Source: JAFGHJ01 sp964631335 (GTDB lineage Bacteria > Hydrothermota > UBA3072). From it: a DNA stretch of 6,032 nucleotides. Of the stretch, positions 1-6,032 are shown piece after piece (position 1 is the first letter of the stretch; every line of letters begins with the position of its first letter). The stretch covers positions 1 through 6,032 of the forward strand of contig CAZVXD010000109.1 of NCBI GenBank assembly GCA_964631335.1. Direction: 5' to 3'. A model generated the notes under the pieces. That model was not told the origin of the DNA and searched no databases. It saw only the letters and a program-made list of their open reading frames with translations. The position numbers and the translations under genes were made by a program.

Positions 1-22
1 AACGTTTTATCCATTTAGGAGT

Positions 23-94
23 AAAATAAACTATTTTTGATTTTGTATATTTAATGAGACTCATTTGTTTTTATCTGCAGCCATAGTTTATTTT
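23..94. repeat. Nested inverted repeat at the 3' end of the cluster
   Basis: A perfect 12-bp inverted repeat has arms at 23-34 (AAAATAAACTAT) and 83-94 (ATAGTTTATTTT), separated by 48 bp. Inside it is a second, short palindrome at 53-65, AATGAG-A-CTCATT. The outer arm touches the stop codon of the aminotransferase (96-94). The arms hold only one G·C pair each, so an RNA stem would be weak. It could be a poor intrinsic terminator, an RNA-processing or protein-binding site, or a chance feature of AT-rich DNA. The rest of 1-93 shows no gene. Confidence 0.45.
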
Positions 95-1254
95 TAATTG
101 TTCTCTCTATGAAAGAAAGATTTTATAGATTTACAAGTATATTCGATTTCTTCGTAGGTTAACTCAGGAAATATCGGCAACGATAATACTTCCTCTGCGG
201 CTTTTTCGGAATGAGGAAAATCTTCTTTCTTATAACCGAGATAATTAAAGCAATCCTGTAAATGTAGAGGTAAGGGATAATATATTTTAGTACCGATCCC
301 TTTTTTTGTTAAAAAATTCACCAGTTTATCCCTTTTGTTATTATTAACGCGAATTGTGTACTGATGGAAAATATGTTTACGCTCAGTTGCTATATAGGGG
401 CATTTTATTCCTTCGATATCCTTCAATAAATCAAAGTAAATCTGCGCGTTTTTTTCTCTTTTCTTATTCCAATCGTCAAGATAGGGAAATTCCGCCAAGA
501 GAATAGCTGCCTGAATTGTGTCCAATCTGCTGTTATAACCTACTGATAAATGATGGTAATCTTTTTCAGAACCGTGAACTCTAAGTTTTTTTAGTTCTCT
601 CGCGAGCTCATCCCGGTTTGTGGTGATCATACCTCCGTCTCCGTAAGCCCCTAGGTTTTTTGTGGGGAAAAAAGAAAAACAACCGTGAGATCCCAATGAG
701 CCGGCTTTTTTTCCTTTATATTCTGCTCCGATAGCCTGGCAGGCGTCTTCTATTATTTGTAAGGCGTATTGGTCGGCGATATCGATAAGGGAATCCATAT
801 CAGCCATCTGACCGTATAAGTGAACGGGTATTATTGTTCTTATTTTCGATAAGTCTATTTTTAATCTTTTGGTATGCAAAGTCTTTCCTTCTAATAATTC
901 TCTTACTCCTCCCGGATCCAGGTTAAATGTATCCGGTTTTATATCCACAAAAAGAGGAATAGCTCCTGCATTGTGAATCGCGCCCGCCGTGGCGAAAAAA
1001 GAGAAAGGTATCGTTATTACAAAATCACCTCTCCCTACTCCCAGACTTCGCAAACTCAGCAAAAGAGCGTCGGTTCCGGAAGCGACAGCAACAGCGTGTT
1101 TTGTACCGCAGTATTTCGCGATTGCGGTTTCCAGTTTAGTTACTTCCTCCCCCAGGATAAAATGCTGAGAATTCAAAACCCCTTCGATTGCCTTATCGAT
1201 TTCTTCTTTTATCAAATTATAACGGCGTTTCAAATCCAACAAAGGTACTTTCAA
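94..1254 (-). CDS. DegT/DnrJ/EryC1/StrS-family PLP-dependent sugar aminotransferase
   Basis: The product has 386 residues, a usual length for this fold-type I aminotransferase family. These enzymes transfer an amino group, usually from glutamate, to a keto-sugar on a nucleotide carrier. Visible signatures are ASGTDALLLSL (58-68, cofactor phosphate site), TIPFSFFATAGAI (81-93), VDIKPDTFNLDP (103-114), IIPVHLYGQMADMD (141-154), IIEDACQAIGAEYKG (167-181; D170 faces the pyridine nitrogen), FSFFPTKNLGAYGDGG (193-208; K199 is the expected Schiff-base lysine) and GYNSRLDTIQAAIL (239-252). All key residues are present, so it should be active and not one of the lysine-lacking dehydratase relatives. 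The start is a TTG (1254-1252), supported by a perfect AGGAGG 5 nt upstream and by KVPLLDLK, the usual family N-terminus. It follows the glycosyltransferase by 16 bp. The pattern resembles WbpE/QdtB-like C3 aminotransferases, but the substrate is not assigned. Confidence 0.92.
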   Translation of the reverse strand: MKVPLLDLKRRYNLIKEEIDKAIEGVLNSQHFILGEEVTKLETAIAKYCGTKHAVAVASGTDALLLSLRSLGVGRGDFVITIPFSFFATAGAIHNAGAIPLFVDIKPDTFNLDPGGVRELLEGKTLHTKRLKIDLSKIRTIIPVHLYGQMADMDSLIDIADQYALQIIEDACQAIGAEYKGKKAGSLGSHGCFSFFPTKNLGAYGDGGMITTNRDELARELKKLRVHGSEKDYHHLSVGYNSRLDTIQAAILLAEFPYLDDWNKKREKNAQIYFDLLKDIEGIKCPYIATERKHIFHQYTIRVNNNKRDKLVNFLTKKGIGTKIYYPLPLHLQDCFNYLGYKKEDFPHSEKAAEEVLSLPIFPELTYEEIEYTCKSIKSFFHRENN

Positions 1255-1259
1255 TATTT

Positions 1260-1265
1260 CCTCCT
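1260..1265 (-). promoter_or_regulatory. Shine-Dalgarno site fixing the TTG start of the aminotransferase
   Basis: On the minus strand this reads AGGAGG, a perfect match to the anti-Shine-Dalgarno end of 16S rRNA. It lies 5 nt (AAATA) before TTG at 1254-1252. No ATG or GTG lies at suitable spacing, so TTG is the likely start. It is by far the strongest ribosome binding site in the window. It fits the only gene here that does not overlap its upstream neighbour and so must recruit ribosomes itself. Confidence 0.85.
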
Positions 1266-1270
1266 ATGTT

Positions 1271-2383
1271 TTAGACTTTTTTCCATAATTCTTCTATTCT
1301 GTCCACGGTTTTATCTATTTGGAAATTTTCTTTAACTATTTTAAACCCCGCTTTTCCAAAACCTTCTCTCATTTTTTTGTCTTCCAGGAGTGCTTTAATC
1401 TTCTCTGCTAATCTGTAAGGATTCCCGGGTTCTACAAGAAGTCCGTTTTTGCCGTCCGATATGATTTCTTTAATCCCTCCTACTTCTGTTGCGACTACGG
1501 GGATACCACAAGCCATGGCTTCTAAAATAGAAACCGGTAAACCTTCATACAAAGAAGGAAGAACAAAGACGTCCATAACTTGGAGTATTTCTGATATGTC
1601 TATACGTTCTCCCAAAAAATAAGCTTGTATTTTTATATCCTTAGCTAAATTTTTAAGTATCTTTTCGTCTTTGCCGCTGCCTACAATGAGCAGTTGTGAA
1701 TCAAGGGTTTTTTGAAGAATTTTGAAGGCTTCTAATAATATTTTAATCCCTTTTGTCGGTTCATGCAATCTGCTTACAGTTCCCACCACGCGGGAAACCG
1801 GATTAATCCCCAATTCCAAAATTTTTTTCTTTTTATTTATTTTCGCAGAAAAAGATTTTATATCGATTCCGTTGGGAATTGTAACAATGTTTTTTCTTTT
1901 AATGCCAATATCCCTGTCGAGAAAATGTGTAACCGCTTCAGAACAGGAATATGTGATATAACACAAGGGAGACGTTATTTTTTCTAAGAATTTATGTAGG
2001 GGTTTTGCCCACCCCCAGACACCTTGAACCGAAGAAATATTGGGTATGCCGAGAATAAAGCCGAAAATGCGTGTAGGTATGTAAGCTCGATAAAGAAAAG
2101 CAATTATTAAATCGGGTGGATTTTTGCGTAGATAGAGAAAATATCTCCACAGGACACGTAAATCAAGTTTCCCCCTGCCGCGGAGAGCGACGCAATCAAT
2201 TTCGCTCTTCTTTAATTTCTCCGAGATGGGACCCCAGCCTTTAAAAGCCAATACTCGTACATTGTAACCTCGCGATTTCAGTCTGGGCGCGATCAGAGAG
2301 ATCATGTTTTCGGTGCCGCCCAGCGTATAACCCACCGAAACAAACAGAATATCTTTTACCGGTTTTTTCAAAAGGGCTCCCAT
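1271..2383 (-). CDS. GT4-family glycosyltransferase (GT-B fold)
   Basis: The product has 370 residues and is a typical group 1 (CAZy GT4) retaining glycosyltransferase that moves a sugar from a nucleotide donor to a glycan or lipid-linked acceptor at the cytoplasmic face of the membrane. The N-terminal acceptor domain starts with ILFVSVGYTLGGTEN (12-26), whose glycine loop is the usual GGxE site. Hydrophobic and basic stretches at about 74-113 could help it bind the membrane. A lysine-rich linker (181-188) leads to the donor domain: VGTVSRLHEPTKGI (200-213; R205 and K211 match the phosphate-binding pair), LLIVGSG (231-237) and DVFVLPSLYEGLPVSILEAMACGIPVVAT (271-299) with the E-x7-E motif at E280 and E288. 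The ATG lies inside the end of dinG (16-bp overlap), with GGAAGA 6 nt upstream. The next gene is a sugar aminotransferase, which suggests surface polysaccharide or glycoconjugate synthesis. Donor and acceptor cannot be deduced. Confidence 0.9.
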   Translation of the reverse strand: MGALLKKPVKDILFVSVGYTLGGTENMISLIAPRLKSRGYNVRVLAFKGWGPISEKLKKSEIDCVALRGRGKLDLRVLWRYFLYLRKNPPDLIIAFLYRAYIPTRIFGFILGIPNISSVQGVWGWAKPLHKFLEKITSPLCYITYSCSEAVTHFLDRDIGIKRKNIVTIPNGIDIKSFSAKINKKKKILELGINPVSRVVGTVSRLHEPTKGIKILLEAFKILQKTLDSQLLIVGSGKDEKILKNLAKDIKIQAYFLGERIDISEILQVMDVFVLPSLYEGLPVSILEAMACGIPVVATEVGGIKEIISDGKNGLLVEPGNPYRLAEKIKALLEDKKMREGFGKAGFKIVKENFQIDKTVDRIEELWKKV

Positions 2384-4959
2384 TCTGTTTCTTCCGTAAA
2401 AACACTGAGGATTTTTCCTTCTTCAAACCAGGCATTAAGAGCGTTTTGAGCATCCAGACTTGTTCGTACCACGGAAATCTCCGTCGGTAAAGATTCCAGA
2501 AATGCGGAACCGTAAGACTTGTTAAGGACCCGGGTGTCCAGGATGATAACCGCTCCCATGTCTCTTGTAGAACGGATTAGTCTTCCGAATCCCTGTTTAA
2601 ATCGTAAAACCGAAAGCGGAAGGATGTAATAAGAAAAACCACCGAGACCTTTCCTTTCGAAATAAGCAGACTTGGCGCCGATTAAGGGCTCGGAAGGGTT
2701 CGGGAAAGGTAATTTTTCTATTACTACAATCTCGAGGGATTTGCCGGGTACATCGATCCCCTGCCAGAAAGAACCTGTTCCGAAAAGGACGGAAGAAGGA
2801 TTTTCCTTGAAAAGTGTTAGCAATTTTTTCCTTGATTTTCCATAGCCCTGAATTAAAAGTTCTCTCCCCAGTGCTTCGAAGTCTTTAATCACATGCTGAT
2901 AAACCCCTTTCATGTGTTTGTAAGACATAAATAAAACCAGGGTTCCTCTTTCCTGTGGAATAATTACATCCTTTATGAATTGACCGACATTGTCGATAAA
3001 ATTAGGATCTCCGGGATCGCAAATGTATGCGGGGGCAATGGTTAAAGCCTGCTCTTTGAATTTATACGTTTCCGGTAGTGAAACTTCTTTTAAACGGTCG
3101 CCGCAATTGTTCAATCCTAAAATATTTTTGATGAACTCGAAAGATTCCCCCACAGTAAGAGTCGCCGAAGTCATAACGAAAGAGGCGAGATTGGGGTAGA
3201 GAAATTCTTCAAGGTAAGGAGCTAAGTCGAGAGGAGCGGCTATAAGTTCGATCGAAGATAACCTCTGTCGGTGAGGTATTCTGTAATAAAAAACCCTGTC
3301 ATCTGCTTCCTGTTCTATTATAACCTTAAACTTCGCTATAATTTCTTTCAATTTTTCTTTTTCTGATTGATCTTTTAATTCGACTGAGGAAAGCAGGGAA
3401 AGTATTTTTTCCATAGATTCTTGAAGAGATTGAAGCGACGATTTGTCTTCCCCTCTATATAGCCCTTCCTGATAATTGCTGGCAAGCAGGGCTTTTCCCG
3501 CGATTTTTTCGAATGTTTCTTTCCCTTTATTGATTACGGTTTTTATTTCCGTGAGAATCTTTCGTTTCTTTAAGTCTCTGGATATGTTGTTAAGAACCGC
3601 CTGAATTTCTCCAAAACTTACGCTCAGGGAAAATCCCAAAGTGGCCGCTCTTTCCAATTCGTGAGCTTCGTCAAAAATAACATTTCCGGGGTTAATTTTT
3701 CCGGTAAAGAAAAGGGCGTGGTTCACGAGAATAAGATCGGCATCATTCAATCTTTTCTTCATATTATAAAAAAAACATCCTTTATAGTGGGGACACAGTT
3801 CCCTTTTACAGGATTCATCCATGGATACGAGTCCCTTATTTATTTCCCTGAAAACATAAGATATTTCAGAAAGATCGCCGGTTCTTGTGAGAAAACTCCA
3901 GAATAGAAGAGCACTATGAGAAACCGGTTCAAGATTTCTAGATAATTCTTGCATCTTCTTAAGGCAAAGATAATTTGTTTTTCCTTTTTCAAGAACCGTG
4001 TTTACACCACAGCCTGTTATTTCTTCGGCTAAAGGAATATCATGGGTGAAAAGCTGCTGCTGAAGGTTTTTTGTGTAACTTGAAATATATATAGGGATTT
4101 TTTCTTCCCGGCTCATCAAGATTCCGGGAACCAGATACGCTAAAGACTTGCCTGTACCGGCTGACGATTCTACCAGAAGAAATTCTCCGTTAGCCATCGC
4201 GGATTGAACTAATTCCGCCATCATGAGTTGCGAATTTCTTTCTTCCAGGCTTTTATTGTTAAAATATTCTCTTATCGAGGAATATTTACTATTAATTCCG
4301 CTGCCCCTATTTTCCCGGAAATTAATCGGTATCTCAAAAGGATAATTTTTTTTGTTTAGACCCTTATGCAGGGAAATCTCCAGAGCTTTTTTTACAAGCT
4401 CGGCTTCACTGCTCTTCCCTTCCAGGATTTCTAATTGTCTTTTTAAAAGTTCCGGATCCAGGTTGTACATTAAATCGAATATTTTTAAAAAGATTTCCCC
4501 TGCCATTTCCGCGTCATCGCTTGCCCTGTGGGCGTTTTCGTAAGGTATTTTGAAGTATTCGACGATTCCGGAAAGACTATGACTGGAGACAAATGGCAGG
4601 TATATACGGCTCAAATTATAGGTGTCGTAAGTTGTGTTTTTTACAGGAAAACTTCTTTCTAGAAAATTTATATCGAAAGAAACGTTATGTCCCACTAAAG
4701 GTTTTTCTTTGATAAAGTTTTTTATGTCCGGGATAATTTTCTCTAAAACAGGGCTCGAATAAAGTTCTTCCTGCTTTATTCCCGTAAGCATTAAAACATT
4801 ATCGGAAACCGTTTTTCGAGGATTGACTGTTGTGGTGAATTTTTCTTTAATTTCCCCATTTTCAAAAAGGACCAGCCCGACTTCGATTATAGTTTCAAGT
4901 TGAGGGTCGAGACCTGTTGTTTCCAGGTCTATCGCTACAAAGGAATCAATCTTTTTCAC
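2368..4959 (-). CDS. dinG: DinG-type helicase with N-terminal DEDDh 3'-5' exonuclease domain
   Basis: This is an 863-residue two-part protein. Residues 1-165 are a DnaQ-like exonuclease with all DEDDh residues: D11 and E13 in AIDLETTGLDP, D96 in GHNVSFDINFL, and H144 and D149 in HRASDDA. Residues 240-855 are an XPD/DinG superfamily 2 helicase. It has a Q-like motif (241-254), Walker A ESSAGTGKS (264-272; K271), the DEAH box (430-433), motif III TSAT (597-600), motif V GTGSFWQGIDVPG (727-739) and motif VI QGFGRLIRS (789-797). Between Walker A and DEAH there are four cysteines, C332, C384, C389 and C395. The last three have C-x4-C-x5-C spacing, as in the 4Fe-4S cluster of E. coli DinG. Family members unwind DNA with 5'-3' polarity and act on R-loops and repair intermediates. 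The GTG start at 4959-4957 lies 7 nt after GAAAGGG, within the end of rluB, and fits the family start. The 14-bp overlap implies translational coupling. Confidence 0.93.
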   Translation of the reverse strand: MKKIDSFVAIDLETTGLDPQLETIIEVGLVLFENGEIKEKFTTTVNPRKTVSDNVLMLTGIKQEELYSSPVLEKIIPDIKNFIKEKPLVGHNVSFDINFLERSFPVKNTTYDTYNLSRIYLPFVSSHSLSGIVEYFKIPYENAHRASDDAEMAGEIFLKIFDLMYNLDPELLKRQLEILEGKSSEAELVKKALEISLHKGLNKKNYPFEIPINFRENRGSGINSKYSSIREYFNNKSLEERNSQLMMAELVQSAMANGEFLLVESSAGTGKSLAYLVPGILMSREEKIPIYISSYTKNLQQQLFTHDIPLAEEITGCGVNTVLEKGKTNYLCLKKMQELSRNLEPVSHSALLFWSFLTRTGDLSEISYVFREINKGLVSMDESCKRELCPHYKGCFFYNMKKRLNDADLILVNHALFFTGKINPGNVIFDEAHELERAATLGFSLSVSFGEIQAVLNNISRDLKKRKILTEIKTVINKGKETFEKIAGKALLASNYQEGLYRGEDKSSLQSLQESMEKILSLLSSVELKDQSEKEKLKEIIAKFKVIIEQEADDRVFYYRIPHRQRLSSIELIAAPLDLAPYLEEFLYPNLASFVMTSATLTVGESFEFIKNILGLNNCGDRLKEVSLPETYKFKEQALTIAPAYICDPGDPNFIDNVGQFIKDVIIPQERGTLVLFMSYKHMKGVYQHVIKDFEALGRELLIQGYGKSRKKLLTLFKENPSSVLFGTGSFWQGIDVPGKSLEIVVIEKLPFPNPSEPLIGAKSAYFERKGLGGFSYYILPLSVLRFKQGFGRLIRSTRDMGAVIILDTRVLNKSYGSAFLESLPTEISVVRTSLDAQNALNAWFEEGKILSVFTEETEWEPF
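2390..2395 (-). promoter_or_regulatory. Ribosome binding site for the glycosyltransferase, inside dinG
   Basis: The minus strand reads GGAAGA, 6 nt before the ATG at 2383-2381. It is a partial Shine-Dalgarno match embedded in the last codons of dinG, and it supports this ATG as the start despite the 16-bp gene overlap. Confidence 0.55.
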
Positions 4960-5653
4960 AGGTAAGCCCTTTCAACTTTGAAATTTCATCCGGTGTAAGT
5001 TTTCTCCATTTTCCTGTTTTTAGTCCCAATAGCGTTAGGTTGCCAATTCTAACGCGTTTAAGCCTTTCGGCTCTGTAACCCAGCATGCCCAGCATTCTTC
5101 TTATTTCTCTGTTTTTACCTTCTTTTAGAGTTACTGTAATCTTATTGCCGTTTTTAAAAACGACTTTATTTGCCTTAAAGCGATTTTTCTCGGTCTTTAT
5201 TCCTTTTTCCATTTTTTTTAGCTCTTTGCCCGGAGCCCTTGGCAGGGTAATTTCGTATTCTTTTTCAATTTCGAAAGAAGGATGTGTTAAGCGGTGTGCC
5301 AGGTCTCCATCATTGGTGATTAATAGAAGTCCCTCGGATTCTTCATCCAACCTGCCTACGGGAACCAATCCTTTCTCTTTACATGAAATAAAATCCATCA
5401 CGGTTTTTCGTCCGAATTCATCTGAGAGTGTGGTGATAACTTTTTTCGGTTTATTAAATATGATGTAAGTACGGTTCTGGGGGATTTCGATTTTTTGTCC
5501 TTCAAATTCCACGATATCCTTTTCCGGATTGACCTGAATAAAAGGTTCTGATACAATCTTTCCGTTGATTGTTACCAGGCCTTTTTCAATCAGGTCTTTC
5601 GCTTTCCTTCTGGAAGTCAGTCCCGCCCTCGCCAAAAAACGCTGAATTCTCAT
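4946..5653 (-). CDS. rluB: 23S rRNA pseudouridine synthase, RluB/RsuA family
   Basis: The product has 235 residues, a normal length for the RsuA/RluB/E/F family, which isomerises a specific uridine in rRNA to pseudouridine. An S4 RNA-binding domain covers about residues 1-48 (RIQRFLARAGLTSRRKA, then LIEKGLVTINGK). The catalytic domain follows, with IIFNKPKKVITT (64-75), the active-site motif GRLDEESEGLLLITNDGD (100-117; catalytic aspartate D103), RLTHPSFEIEKEYEI and the C-terminal EGKNREIRRML (178-188). The ATG start places the S4 domain exactly where the family begins. It has no good Shine-Dalgarno site, and it lies inside scpB, so translation is probably coupled to scpB. The scpB-rluB order is common in bacteria, where RluB-type enzymes modify helix 90-93 region uridines of 23S rRNA (position 2605 in E. 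coli). The exact target is inferred from family and context and was not read from the sequence. Confidence 0.93.
   Translation of the reverse strand: MRIQRFLARAGLTSRRKAKDLIEKGLVTINGKIVSEPFIQVNPEKDIVEFEGQKIEIPQNRTYIIFNKPKKVITTLSDEFGRKTVMDFISCKEKGLVPVGRLDEESEGLLLITNDGDLAHRLTHPSFEIEKEYEITLPRAPGKELKKMEKGIKTEKNRFKANKVVFKNGNKITVTLKEGKNREIRRMLGMLGYRAERLKRVRIGNLTLLGLKTGKWRKLTPDEISKLKGLTCEKD
4967..4973 (-). promoter_or_regulatory. Weak ribosome binding site for dinG, inside rluB
   Basis: The minus strand reads GAAAGGG, 7 nt before the GTG at 4959-4957. It is only a partial Shine-Dalgarno match, so initiation probably also depends on ribosomes that have just terminated at the rluB stop (4948-4946). 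Confidence 0.45.
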
Positions 5654-6032
5654 CTTCTATTTGGGGAAGATCCTTTAGAGAGTTTAAAAGAAAGGTTTCC
5701 AAAAATTTGCCGGTTGTTCCATATAAAAAAGGATGTCCGAAAACATCTTCTTTTCCGACAATTTTAATTAACCCCGCATCCTGTAGAGTATGGATTACTC
5801 CGGAGCTGTCCACCCCTCTTATATTTTCTATTTCTCTCCGTGTTATGGGCTGTTTGTAAGTAATTATTGCCAGAGTTGTCAGTGCAGCCCTGGATAAATA
5901 TAATTCTCTCTTTCCCGTAAGGCGTTTTATTATTTCTGAAAATTCGGGTTTGGTAAAAAGACTATAACCGCTATTCACTTTCTTGATAACAAAGGCTCTG
6001 TCGGTTTCTTTGTATTCTTTTTCTAAAAGCGC
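5586..6032 (-). CDS. scpB: Segregation and condensation protein ScpB (5' end outside window)
   Basis: This is the C-terminal 148 residues of ScpB. The reading frame is open to the right edge, so the true start lies outside; the in-frame GTG at 5978-5976 is internal, because the 18 codons before it already read as ScpB sequence (ALLEKEYKETDRAFVIKKV). ScpB dimers bind ScpA, the kleisin that joins SMC, to form the complex that condenses and segregates the chromosome. The visible part has the family signature of the second winged-helix domain: SRAALTTLAIITYKQPITR, then EIENIRGVDSSGVI, then GHPFLYGTTGKFLETF and NSLKDLP. Most ScpB proteins end soon after the DLP motif. This one has about 26 further residues, acidic and probably disordered, most of them encoded in the 68 bp shared with rluB. 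About 35-45 N-terminal residues are probably missing. scpA would be expected just upstream. The identification is firm. Confidence 0.95.
   Translation of the reverse strand, partial: ALLEKEYKETDRAFVIKKVNSGYSLFTKPEFSEIIKRLTGKRELYLSRAALTTLAIITYKQPITRREIENIRGVDSSGVIHTLQDAGLIKIVGKEDVFGHPFLYGTTGKFLETFLLNSLKDLPQIEDENSAFFGEGGTDFQKESERPD

Noticed and set aside
1..14. A possible minus-strand gene start, ATG at 14-12, running off the left edge
   Set aside because: Only four codons are visible and there is no Shine-Dalgarno match upstream, so a gene cannot be supported from this window.
17..22. AGGAGT on the plus strand, resembling a ribosome binding site
   Set aside because: No start codon lies at usable spacing: the first TTG is about 20 nt away, and the ATG at 54 opens only a 10-codon frame.
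62..84. A 7-codon minus-strand frame (MAADKNK) just after the aminotransferase stop
   Set aside because: It is too short to support, has no ribosome site, and overlaps the inverted repeat.
973..1335. A 120-codon plus-strand open frame across the start of the aminotransferase and the end of the glycosyltransferase
   Set aside because: It runs antisense to two well-supported genes, resembles no known family, and its end is a low-complexity run of F and L residues that mirrors A-rich coding DNA.
2241..2453. A 70-codon minus-strand frame spanning the dinG/glycosyltransferase junction
   Set aside because: It is a third frame over two genes whose own frames carry strong family motifs there. It could suggest a frameshift fusion, but both proteins have complete, normal ends.
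4946..4959. Possible frameshift joining rluB to dinG at their overlap
   Set aside because: Both proteins have full-length, family-typical ends, and a 14-bp overlap with a GTG start is ordinary translational coupling.
5085..5468. A 127-codon plus-strand open frame antisense to rluB, rich in S, F and L
   Set aside because: The opposite strand encodes the conserved catalytic core of rluB. The apparent hydrophobic protein is the mirror of lysine- and glutamate-rich codons and has no family signature.
5569..5859. A 96-codon plus-strand open frame across the scpB/rluB junction
   Set aside because: It is antisense to the conserved parts of ScpB and the RluB S4 domain, with no ribosome site and no recognisable motif.
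1..6032. Insertion sequences, transposase remnants, tRNA or rRNA genes, CRISPR repeats, or a toxin-antitoxin or defence system
   Set aside because: Nearly all of the window is filled by five recognisable genes. No direct-repeat array, transposase motif or cloverleaf was seen, and no gene has an unexplained function that would suggest a defence system.

Overview
The window is a compact, single-direction gene cluster from a bacterium. Five genes lie on the minus strand and are read from the right edge to the left. In transcription order they are scpB (5' end outside the window), an rluB-type pseudouridine synthase, a DinG-type helicase with an N-terminal exonuclease domain, a GT4 glycosyltransferase and a DegT/DnrJ/EryC1/StrS aminotransferase. 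The DNA is fairly AT-rich, and non-ATG starts (GTG for dinG, TTG for the aminotransferase) are credible. The scpB-rluB pairing is widespread in Gram-positive bacteria and several other bacterial phyla. The exonuclease-DinG fusion is best known from Firmicutes. Nothing here fixes the phylum, and a low-GC Firmicute or an uncultured lineage would both fit.

Layout: 6032-5586 is scpB (partial); 5653-4946 is rluB, overlapping scpB by 68 bp; 4959-2368 is dinG, overlapping rluB by 14 bp; 2383-1271 is the glycosyltransferase, overlapping dinG by 16 bp; 1254-94 is the aminotransferase, after a 16-bp gap that holds a strong Shine-Dalgarno site. The last 93 bp at the left edge are non-coding and AT-rich, with a nested pair of inverted repeats. 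No promoter or classical GC-rich terminator is evident, so the promoter probably lies upstream of the right edge.

Functionally there are two modules on what looks like one transcript. The first three genes are housekeeping: chromosome condensation (ScpB, with SMC and ScpA), 23S rRNA modification (RluB) and DNA repair or structure resolution (DinG). The last two are of the surface-glycan or nucleotide-sugar type: an aminotransferase that would make an amino sugar on a nucleotide carrier and a retaining glycosyltransferase. Their substrates cannot be read from sequence. No other sugar-pathway gene is visible, although such genes could lie beyond the left edge.

I see no mobile element, CRISPR array, RNA gene or clearly new system. 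The most useful points are the dinG product, which keeps both a complete DEDDh exonuclease site and the four iron-sulfur cysteines, the unusually long scpB/rluB overlap, and the 12-bp perfect inverted repeat at the end of the cluster.
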